Positions 1 to 5,754 of a DNA stretch of 27,184 nucleotides are shown piece by piece. The notes below the pieces were generated by a model that made no database searches, had not been told where the DNA came from, and was given only the letters and a program-made list of their open reading frames with translations. The translations under genes and the position numbers were made by a program. How positions within the stretch are numbered: the stretch's first letter is position 1; the number at the start of each line of letters is the position of its first letter. The stretch is from the NCBI GenBank assembly GCA_965370955.1, contig CBDUWP010000008.1:1-27184 (forward strand). Direction: 5' to 3'. This stretch comes from CBDUWP01 sp965370955. Its GTDB lineage: Bacteria; Planctomycetota; Phycisphaerae; Sedimentisphaerales; Anaerobacaceae.

Positions 1-17
1 ATGTTAAGGTTCGCTTA

Positions 18-1484
18 TTAAAACATGTCACCGGCTGTATAGTTAGGTGCCTCTTTGGTAATTTGTATATCATGCGGGTGCGATTCGTGGGCTGATGCCG
101 CTGATATTTTTACAAATTTAGCTTCGGTTCGAAGTTCGCCGATTGTTTTTGTGCCGCAATAGCCCATGCCGGCTCTTAGCCCTCCGACCAATTGATATAC
201 GAAGTCGCTTAATGTTCCGCGATACGGCACTCTGCCTTCGACACCTTCTGGCACGAGTTTTTCTCTGGCGGCGTTACTGTCTTGTCCATATCTGTCTGCG
301 GATCCTTTTACCATTGCTCCGAGCGATCCCATTCCTCGATATTCTTTGAATTGTCTGCCTTTGAAGATGACCAATTGTCCCGGACTTTCTTTTAGTCCTG
401 CCAACATAGAGCCGAGCATTACACTGCTGGCACCAGCTGCGATAGCTTTAGCGATATCACCTGATTGTTTGATTCCGCCGTCTGCGATTACGGGCACGTT
501 ATGTTTTTCTGCCATTTCTGCAACATCCATGATAGCCGATATTTGCGGCACACCAACTCCTGAGATTATTCTTGTCGTACAGATAGCTCCTGGCCCAATT
601 CCGACTTTGACTGCGTCCGCTCCTGCATCGATTAAGGCCTTTGCCGCTGAAGCTGTTGCGATATTGCCGGCGATAATATCAATATTGAACTTATCTTTGA
701 TTTTTTTAACGGTATCTATTACGTTTTGCGAATGGCCATGAGCCGTGTCGACAACGATCACATCGACATCAGCTGCGATCAAGGCTTCGACTCGCTCGAA
801 ATCTCCAACTCCGACAGCTGCCCCAACTCTTAGTCGCCCTCTTTTGTCTCTGGCTGCGATTGGAAATTGCTGAATCCTGTCGATGTCACGCATTGTAATC
901 AAACCTGTCAATTCCTGTTGGTCGTTGACAAGGAGTAATTTTTCGATTTTATGTTTTTGCAATATTTCTTTTGCTTGCTCTAGGCTTGTGCCTGATGGCC
1001 CGGTGACGAGCTTATCTTTCGTCATAATATTTGTGATTGCTACATCATAATCTTTGAGGAATTTCAGATCTCTTCTTGTCAGGATTCCGACGAGTTTTTT
1101 TCCTTGTACGATTGGTATCCCGCTGACATTTTGTTTTATCATCAGGTCGCGTGCTTTATTGACCTGTTCATCAGGTGACAGCGTCACAGGATCAATGATC
1201 ACGCCGTTTTCGCTTCTTTTTACTTTTGCCACTTCATGTTTTTGTTCTTCGATGGAGAGGTTTTTGTGTATGATTCCTATTCCGCCTTCTTGGGCCAGTG
1301 CGATTGCCAGTGCCGATTCAGTGACAGTATCCATAGCTGCTGACAGGACGGGGATATTTATTTTTATATTTCTGGTCAGATTTGTGCTGGTATCCGCTTG
1401 ATTTGGGACAAAATCACTTTGTGCCGGAATCAGCAGTACATCGTCAAAAGTTATACCCTTTGCGATTATTTTTTTATTACTCAT
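18..1484 (-). CDS. guaB: IMP dehydrogenase
   Basis: Converts IMP to XMP with NAD+, the committed step of GMP synthesis, in the cytosol. At 488 residues it has the usual bacterial length. It starts with the family signature ITFDDVLLIP (residues 11-20), followed by the first half of the TIM barrel. Two CBS domains occupy about residues 95-205 (SGIPIV and LVGILTRRDL in the first, LLLVND and LTGLITMRD in the second). The catalytic loop GIGPGAICTTR carries the nucleophile Cys302. The flap Arg-Tyr pair is R398-Y399 in ADRYGQ, and EGRVPYRG (416-423) follows. The ATG at 1484 has a GGAG ribosome site 8 bases upstream. The gene is transcribed alone from a strong promoter at 1531-1559, and its end lies almost at the window edge. 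Identification is secure. Confidence 0.97.
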   Translation of the reverse strand: MSNKKIIAKGITFDDVLLIPAQSDFVPNQADTSTNLTRNIKINIPVLSAAMDTVTESALAIALAQEGGIGIIHKNLSIEEQKHEVAKVKRSENGVIIDPVTLSPDEQVNKARDLMIKQNVSGIPIVQGKKLVGILTRRDLKFLKDYDVAITNIMTKDKLVTGPSGTSLEQAKEILQKHKIEKLLLVNDQQELTGLITMRDIDRIQQFPIAARDKRGRLRVGAAVGVGDFERVEALIAADVDVIVVDTAHGHSQNVIDTVKKIKDKFNIDIIAGNIATASAAKALIDAGADAVKVGIGPGAICTTRIISGVGVPQISAIMDVAEMAEKHNVPVIADGGIKQSGDIAKAIAAGASSVMLGSMLAGLKESPGQLVIFKGRQFKEYRGMGSLGAMVKGSADRYGQDSNAAREKLVPEGVEGRVPYRGTLSDFVYQLVGGLRAGMGYCGTKTIGELRTEAKFVKISAASAHESHPHDIQITKEAPNYTAGDMF

Positions 1485-1530
1485 TTTTCGCTCCGTAAAA
1501 AAGGATACTCAGGCAAGAATTTAACGAGTC

Positions 1531-1559
1531 ATTATAATGAAATTTGCCGATAGGGTCAA
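1531..1559 (-). promoter_or_regulatory. guaB promoter
   Basis: On the minus strand: TTGACC (1554-1559), 17-base spacer, perfect TATAAT (1531-1536). The predicted start near 1524 leaves a leader of about 40 bases before the guaB ATG. No PurR-type box was recognised. Confidence 0.75.
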
Positions 1560-1561
1560 AC

Positions 1562-1611
1562 TTATTTTTCCTTCGTAATACTATATCCGCAAGCCCGTGG
1601 TGGTTTATTTT
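1562..1611. repeat. Palindromic intergenic repeat, copy A
   Basis: About 50 bases matching the two copies beside ffh (16641-16690 and 16683-16734). The shared core reads TTCGTAATAC, then a variable centre, then GTGGTGGTTTA. The two ends can pair (GTAAtA plus a four-base helix against the mirror bases before TTAC, with one bulged T). This copy lies immediately upstream of the guaB promoter. It codes for nothing obvious. Confidence 0.7.
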
Positions 1612-1626
1612 GCTCCGATTTTATAT

Positions 1627-1659
1627 AAAAAAAAGCCGGAGAGGTTGAGGCTCCGGCTT
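1627..1659 (-). terminator. Rho-independent terminator, minus strand
   Basis: A perfect 9-bp stem (AAGCCGGAG at 1633-1641 with CTCCGGCTT at 1651-1659) with a 9-base loop. On the minus strand it runs directly into eight T residues. It lies upstream of guaB and has no protein gene behind it on the same strand, so it most likely ends a small RNA. Confidence 0.85.
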
Positions 1660-1740
1660 GAACGAGACAGCAAAAAACAAAATTTTATAGCAAACATATT
1701 AAATATACAACTGTCTCATGAAGAAAAGATATATATCACG
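1627..1740 (-). ncRNA. Candidate small RNA of about 114 nt
   Basis: A minus-strand promoter (1747-1775) and a classic minus-strand terminator (1627-1659) delimit a short transcript with no useful reading frame; the longest ATG frame inside gives a 6-residue peptide without a ribosome site. Inside the transcript GAGACAG and CTGTCTC (plus-strand positions 1664-1670 and 1711-1717) can form a 7-bp helix enclosing a 40-nt AT-rich loop, directly before the terminator hairpin. It does not resemble 6S, SRP RNA, tmRNA or RNase P. Alternatively it is an upstream attenuated start of guaB transcription, since guaB lies 140 bases downstream on the same strand. Confidence 0.5.
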
Positions 1741-1746
1741 AGAGTC

Positions 1747-1775
1747 ATTATATAAGATTGTCAGTTCTTTTGCAA
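1747..1775 (-). promoter_or_regulatory. Promoter of the candidate small RNA
   Basis: On the minus strand: TTGCAA (1770-1775), 17-base spacer, perfect TATAAT (1747-1752). The predicted start is near 1740. The only thing between it and the terminator at 1627 is non-coding sequence. Confidence 0.6.
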
Positions 1776-1872
1776 TGTTTTTTTTGTAATTTACAGAGAA
1801 AACACTATTTTTATTGATGAAGAGTAAAAACAACCTTATTTATATAGATATAAGGGTTTTTTATCGGGTCGT

Positions 1873-1953
1873 CCCATAAAAGTTTAAAGTTTATTCACTT
1901 ATTATGCCGAACTAAACTGATATCGCCGAGTGCGATAGAGCCCGATTTATGGG
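1873..1953. promoter_or_regulatory. Three-helix structured element upstream of parA-like gene
   Basis: Three perfect helices nest as a three-way junction: CCCATAAA (1873-1880) with TTTATGGG (1946-1953); directly abutting it AGTTTA (1881-1886) with TAAACT (1913-1918); then TATCGC (1921-1926) with GCGATA (1932-1937) closing a 5-base loop. ATCGGG (1863-1868) could instead pair with CCCGAT (1941-1946), giving a pseudoknot or an alternative fold. AGAGCC (1937-1942) could pair with GGCTTT (1972-1977) just before a T-run, a weak possible terminator. The layout is like a cis-regulatory RNA, but no known riboswitch consensus was recognised. The DNA palindrome could also be a protein site or a relic mobile element. 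Confidence 0.4.
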
Positions 1954-2071
1954 TATATTAGAGTTGATTTTGGCTTTTTTTAATAAAACAATAAATTAAA
2001 TAATTTTTGCAGCATACATGGGGGTTTTTGTATTAGCTATTTTGCTGCTTTAACAGTGATAGGGGAAGATT

Positions 2072-3370
2072 ATGAGAACTATAGCGATTGTTAACCAAAA
2101 AGGCGGTTGCGGCAAAACGACCGTTTCTATCAATTTAGCTAGTTGCTTAGCTGAATTGGGCAAGAAGACATTGTTGGTTGACATGGATCCTCAGGGTCAT
2201 TGCGCTGTTGGCTTAGCCGTTCCTGAGGAGCAGATTGAGCAGAGTGTTTACGATGTTCTCATTAGTCGAAGCACCAATGAGCCGGTCAAGCTGGACGAGA
2301 TATTGTGGCAGATAACAGACAAGCTTGAATTAGCTCCAGCCAGCATAGATTTATCTGCCTATGAGCAGCAGATGACAGGCATTGCCGAACGTGAGAGTTA
2401 TTTGAAAAGGATTCTTGACGATGCTCGCAAGAAGTATGATTATGTTGTCATTGATTGTCCTCCGGCTGTTGGCTTGTTGACTTTTAGTGCATTACGTGCT
2501 TCAACGGACGTGATAGTTCCTGTCGAGACGGGCTATTTTGCTTTGCATGGCTTGAGCAAACAGTTAGAGACTTTAAGCATCCTTTGTCGCCAGTGTAATC
2601 AGCAGATAAATGTCAGAATTTTAGCGAGCATGTATGATATTCGTACGAAGATGGCTCGTGAGATTATGGCAGAGCTTCGCAGTCATTTTTCGGACAAGAT
2701 GTTTACTTCTGTTGTTAATTTCAATACCAAGCTCAAAGAGGCAGCCAGTTTAGGCCAGCCGATCAATGAATATGACCCTACGTCCATAGGCAAGGACAAT
2801 TTTCATCAGTTGGCTAAGGAAATCATAGGCGTTGAAGCCAGCCAGCAAAAGCGTAACATGGTCAACACTCTTTCTAAGCAGCTTAATTCGATGACTCACA
2901 CAGCGGACGAGTTATTAAAGACAGCCAAGCCGTCTCCTAATATCAAATCCGCGTTAAATATTCAATCTAAATCTAAGCCAATCACGCCGCAAGTCAAGCC
3001 CGTTGCATCTCCAGTTGTCGACAGCCGCAAGCAGGATAAGCCGCAAGCGACTGAAACCAAGCCGACATTGGATATGAAATTATCTGATTATTATGGTGTC
3101 AACCAGATCAATAATGCAATGGTATTTGTGACCTTGTATCCCAGAGCCAAATCAGTTCAGATTGCCGGTGACTTCAATAATTGGCAGCCGGACAAGACCG
3201 CGATGCAAAAAGTTGGCCAAAGCGGCATATGGCAGACCAAGATGAAGTTGCCGACAGGCAAATATCGTTATCGCTTGGTTGTCGATGGCCAGTGGCAGCA
3301 GGACCCTTATAACAGCCATACAGAGGTGAATCCTTTCGGCGATCGCAATTCTGTTATTGAGGTTCAATAG
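2072..3370 (+). CDS. ParA-family ATPase fused to a C-terminal glycogen-binding (CBM48/AMPK-beta-like) domain
   Basis: A 432-residue cytosolic protein in two parts. Residues 1-255 are a ParA/MinD-type ATPase: deviant Walker A KGGCGKTT (10-17), DMDPQG (37-42), Walker B YVVIDCPP (124-131). Residues 256-335 are a low-complexity Lys/Pro/Gln/Ser linker. Residues 345-432 match the early-set domain of AMPK-beta and glycogen-branching enzymes: VFVTLYPRAKSVQIAGDFNNW (split here as VFVTLYPRAK and SVQIAGDFNNW, 351-371), then GIWQTKMKLPTGKYRYR and VVDGQWQQDP. ParA proteins move or position cargo by ATP-driven dimerisation on DNA; the CBM48 part normally binds alpha-glucan or serves as a protein contact. 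No ParB or chemotaxis gene is adjacent, so the cargo is unknown. The ATG at 2072 follows AGGGGAAG. The function of the fusion is inference; both domains are clear. Confidence 0.88.
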   Translation: MRTIAIVNQKGGCGKTTVSINLASCLAELGKKTLLVDMDPQGHCAVGLAVPEEQIEQSVYDVLISRSTNEPVKLDEILWQITDKLELAPASIDLSAYEQQMTGIAERESYLKRILDDARKKYDYVVIDCPPAVGLLTFSALRASTDVIVPVETGYFALHGLSKQLETLSILCRQCNQQINVRILASMYDIRTKMAREIMAELRSHFSDKMFTSVVNFNTKLKEAASLGQPINEYDPTSIGKDNFHQLAKEIIGVEASQQKRNMVNTLSKQLNSMTHTADELLKTAKPSPNIKSALNIQSKSKPITPQVKPVASPVVDSRKQDKPQATETKPTLDMKLSDYYGVNQINNAMVFVTLYPRAKSVQIAGDFNNWQPDKTAMQKVGQSGIWQTKMKLPTGKYRYRLVVDGQWQQDPYNSHTEVNPFGDRNSVIEVQ

Positions 3371-3440
3371 CTTGTTTCGCGATTTTTAGGGTGTTATTTG
3401 GCCATATTTTTTGATTTGCAACTGTAATTGTTGCGATAGC

Positions 3441-3469
3441 TTGTAAATAATCCTAAAAATTGTTATAAT
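3441..3469 (+). promoter_or_regulatory. Promoter of the P-domain protein gene
   Basis: TTGTAA (3441-3446), 17-base spacer, perfect TATAAT (3464-3469). The predicted start is near 3476, followed at once by a small hairpin (CCCTG at 3482-3486 with CAGGG at 3493-3497) in the leader. Confidence 0.65.
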
Positions 3470-3551
3470 CGACACAGTTCCCCCTGCTGTAACAGGGTGA
3501 TATTTTTATCCATTTTTGTCAATTATTTTGAGGTATGCCCGCAGGCGCAAG

Positions 3552-4163
3552 ATGTTGAGGTGGTTGTCTCTATGTGCGATTGTGGGGGGAGTATTATTTT
3601 GGGCTGGCTGTCCATCTAGTTACGGCCAGATTCGCACACCTCACATCATTTCCGGTAGCTTTGATTTAGCCATTCCTGCTGACAAGACCAAAACTCTTGG
3701 CCGAATGGTCGATGCTGTTTTGGAGGTTGACCATCATTTTTGGATATCCGACCTTAACGTCACGATCAACATTGAGCATACTCGAGTTTTTGATTTGACA
3801 ATTTTTCTTGAGTCCCCTGACGGCACTCGGATCTGTTTGGCAGCTTACAATCCTTACACGGAATATTTCGATGGTGCCGACTATTTGCATACCACCTTTG
3901 ATGATGAAGCTTCTGTTTATCTCAAGACAGCCACCGCACCTTTTACTGGTTATTTTAAGCCGCAGAGATCGAACAGTCTGTCTGTTTTTGATGGCTCGGA
4001 TGCTTTTGGCTTGTGGCGTCTTTTGGTTTTAGATCGTTATGCTTATGACAGCGGCCGTTTGACGGAGCTTACGCTAGCGTTCACTAATCCCGAACCTGCG
4101 ACTTTGTCACTTCTTTTTTTTGGTGCAGTATTGTTTCGTCGCCGTCGACATCGTCAATTTTAG
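3552..4163 (+). CDS. Secreted P-domain protein with PEP-CTERM sorting tail
   Basis: From the ATG at 3552 (CAGG 6 bases upstream) it is 203 residues. A TTG at 3516 in the same frame would add 12 residues (rich in Arg), but has no ribosome site. Residues 1-25 form a signal peptide (hydrophobic stretch LSLCAIVGGVLFWAG, cleavage probably after SSYG). The body resembles the proprotein-convertase P domain: ISDLNVTINIEHTRVFDLTIFLESPDGT in two halves of a jelly-roll sandwich, then FGLWRLLVLDRYAYDSGRLT, where family members have the GxWxLxxxD..G.L pattern. The C-terminus has EPAT, a hydrophobic segment and RRRRHR, a PEP-CTERM signal processed by exosortase in other bacteria. It carries no protease domain, so it is a stand-alone P domain, perhaps a cell-surface or matrix protein. 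Its stop overlaps the purE stop by 3 bases. Confidence 0.82.
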   Translation: MLRWLSLCAIVGGVLFWAGCPSSYGQIRTPHIISGSFDLAIPADKTKTLGRMVDAVLEVDHHFWISDLNVTINIEHTRVFDLTIFLESPDGTRICLAAYNPYTEYFDGADYLHTTFDDEASVYLKTATAPFTGYFKPQRSNSLSVFDGSDAFGLWRLLVLDRYAYDSGRLTELTLAFTNPEPATLSLLFFGAVLFRRRRHRQF

Positions 4164-4666
4164 TTTTGTATTTCGGCATCTTTCATTTTGACTTTGTCTG
4201 CTTGGTCTTGTTTGAATTGTGTCATTTTTTTTGCCAACTCTTCATCAGCGATAGCCATCATTTGTATTGCGAGTATTGCTGCATTTTTCGCACCAGCTTT
4301 TCCGATAGCCACAGTTGCGACTGGCACTCCCGGCGGCATTTGCACTGTGCTAAGTAGAGCATCCATGCCGTTTGGCCCATCTTTTGCTGCGATTGGCACA
4401 CCGATAATTGGCAATATTGTTTGAGCTGCTAGAGCTCCCGCCAGATGCGCCGCCATTCCGGCAGCTGCGATGATGACTTTGATTCCGTTGTCTTTAGCTG
4501 TTTTTGCGAAATCAGCTGCAATTGCAGGTGTCCTGTGAGCCGAGATAATTCTGACAATCGGATCAATGCCAAAGTTCCCCAAGGTATCGATACAACCTTG
4601 CATAGTTGGCAGGTCGCTATCTGATCCCATTACAATTGCTACTGTCGAATTCTTTTTTGATGCCAT
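4160..4666 (-). CDS. purE: N5-carboxyaminoimidazole ribonucleotide mutase
   Basis: Moves the carboxyl group from N5-CAIR to C4 in purine synthesis. The 168-residue protein has the class I signatures: VAIVMGSDSDLPTM (9-22), SAHRTP (42-47, with His44 as the catalytic base) and AAGMAAHLAG, then GVPIAAKDGPNGMDALLS and MPPGVPVATVAIGKAGAKNA. Length and motifs are typical, with a slightly long charged C-terminus. An AAGGA ribosome site lies 8 bases before the ATG. No purK is next to it, so the partner carboxylase must be elsewhere, if present. It converges on the P-domain gene with overlapping stop codons. Confidence 0.96.
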   Translation of the reverse strand: MASKKNSTVAIVMGSDSDLPTMQGCIDTLGNFGIDPIVRIISAHRTPAIAADFAKTAKDNGIKVIIAAAGMAAHLAGALAAQTILPIIGVPIAAKDGPNGMDALLSTVQMPPGVPVATVAIGKAGAKNAAILAIQMMAIADEELAKKMTQFKQDQADKVKMKDAEIQN

Positions 4667-4707
4667 TGCATTTTCCTTTTGAACGGTTACAATTAAATAC
4701 GCTGTAG

Positions 4708-4736
4708 ATAATAAACATATTTTCGATCAATTGCAA
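4708..4736 (-). promoter_or_regulatory. purE promoter
   Basis: On the minus strand: TTGCAA (4731-4736), 17-base spacer, TATTAT (4708-4713). The predicted start is near 4701, about 35 bases before the purE ATG. Confidence 0.65.
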
Positions 4737-4797
4737 GAATGGTATCGTTATTAAACGACGAAATTGATTGGCATTAGAAAAAAGGCGATATAGAACT

Positions 4798-5670
4798 ATG
4801 GAAACGAGAAAAGCCGCCGTTGCAGGTCAATTTTATCCTGACGATAGTGCCCAATGTTTAGTTGAAATTGAGCAATTATTGATAGATTCTTCTTTGCCTG
4901 ACAATTTGCCCACTGTGATTGATTCTGGCATTGTTCCTCATGCCGGCTGGTCATTTAGCGGGGCGTTGGCAGCTTCTGTTTTTCGCGCGATAAAGCAGCA
5001 GAACAAAACAGTCGACACATTTATTCTTTTTGCTGCCGGCCATTATTACAGCGGTACTCATCCAGTTATCACAAGTAGTGACATTTGGTCAACTCCTTTG
5101 GGTGACATGCAGGTTGACGTTGCGTTGCGAGATATTGTAGCCAAAGAAACATCGGCATTTTGTGATATTGCCGCCCATAAATATGAGCATAGTATTGAGG
5201 TTCAGTTACCGTTTATCCAGCATTTGTTTGGCGATGTTTTGATATTGCCTGTGGTTGTCGGCCCTCATTCGTCTGCTTTGGCTTTTGGCGAACAGGTTGC
5301 TGAAATTGGTTCTAGCCTTGACAAAAAAATAGTTTGCATTGGTTCCACCGATTTAACCCATTATGGCGAGCAATATGATTTCACCCCAGCCGGCGCAGAG
5401 GCTAGTGGTCGCGATTGGGCAGAGCAGGTGAACGACAAATTATTTATTGACGACGCTCTCAAGATGGACCCTTCTGCACTGTTGGGCGATTCTTTAGAGA
5501 AGTCAAATTCTTGCGGCCCTGGCGCAGCAGCTGCCGCCTTGAGCTATGCTATTGCTCGCGGCAAGACTAGCGGTTGCCTGATTGGCTATACCAACAGCTA
5601 TAGAGTGATGATGCAGAATATGATGACACAATCGGAAAGCAGTGTCGGTTATGCTGGATTAGTTTTCTAG
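4798..5670 (+). CDS. MEMO1 family protein (AmmeMemoRadiSam system protein B type)
   Basis: A 290-residue member of the MEMO1 family, which has the fold of non-haem-iron extradiol dioxygenases. Visible hallmarks: AVAGQFYPDD (7-16), VPHAGWSFSG (46-55, His48), AAGHYYSG (79-86, His82), EHSIEVQLPF (130-139), STDLTHYG (183-190) and SCGPGA (238-243, Cys239). These correspond to the conserved His-His-Cys site of human MEMO1. In many prokaryotes the family partners an AMMECR1 protein and a radical-SAM enzyme; neither is nearby, so this copy stands alone. The start is the ATG at 4798 because METRKAAVAGQFYP matches family N-termini; a TTG at 4768 in the same frame is less likely. The biochemical role of the bacterial family is not settled, though metal binding or redox chemistry is suspected. 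Confidence 0.9.
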   Translation: METRKAAVAGQFYPDDSAQCLVEIEQLLIDSSLPDNLPTVIDSGIVPHAGWSFSGALAASVFRAIKQQNKTVDTFILFAAGHYYSGTHPVITSSDIWSTPLGDMQVDVALRDIVAKETSAFCDIAAHKYEHSIEVQLPFIQHLFGDVLILPVVVGPHSSALAFGEQVAEIGSSLDKKIVCIGSTDLTHYGEQYDFTPAGAEASGRDWAEQVNDKLFIDDALKMDPSALLGDSLEKSNSCGPGAAAAALSYAIARGKTSGCLIGYTNSYRVMMQNMMTQSESSVGYAGLVF

Positions 5671-5673
5671 TTA

Positions 5674-5754
5674 TTTTTAATTCTTGCTTTGTGTAATAAC
5701 AAATTAAATTGTCATTGTTTTTAATTCTTGCTCAGTGTAATAACAAATTAAATT
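5674..5754. repeat. Two-copy 37-bp direct repeat
   Basis: Copies at 5674-5710 and 5718-5754 are the same at 35 of 37 positions (TT versus CA at one dinucleotide), with a 44-base period. They fill the gap between the convergent stops of the MEMO1-family gene and the ETF-quinone oxidoreductase gene; the second copy ends in the oxidoreductase stop codon. The sequence is AT-rich with only a weak 7-base inverted repeat, so a terminator role is unproven. Confidence 0.8.

Larger units (their letters stand above)
1485..2071. other. 587-base gene-free region between guaB and the parA-like gene
   Basis: No convincing protein gene is seen on either strand. The tract holds, in order, the guaB promoter (1531-1559), one copy of a palindromic intergenic repeat (1562-1611), a minus-strand terminator and probable small RNA (1627-1740) with its own promoter (1747-1775), and a three-helix fold (1873-1953) upstream of the parA-like gene. 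A 20-codon reading frame starting at 1817 has no ribosome site and is not called. Confidence 0.7.

Noticed and set aside
1485..1660. Purine riboswitch in the guaB leader
   Set aside because: The guaB leader is only ~40 bases from the best promoter, and no purine-riboswitch consensus is visible upstream.
1873..1953. MITE with CCCATAAA terminal inverted repeats
   Set aside because: No target-site duplication flanks the ends and the nested internal helices fit a folded RNA better, though a relic element cannot be excluded.
2072..3370. Chromosome or plasmid partition locus
   Set aside because: There is no parB and no recognised parS site nearby, and the C-terminal CBM48 domain is foreign to partition ParA proteins.
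3482..3497. Terminator of the parA-like gene
   Set aside because: The 5-bp stem is not followed by a T-run and lies downstream of the next gene's -10 box, so it is more likely part of that leader.
5674..5754. CRISPR array
   Set aside because: Only two copies with a 7-base gap and no spacers of CRISPR size; no cas genes in the window.
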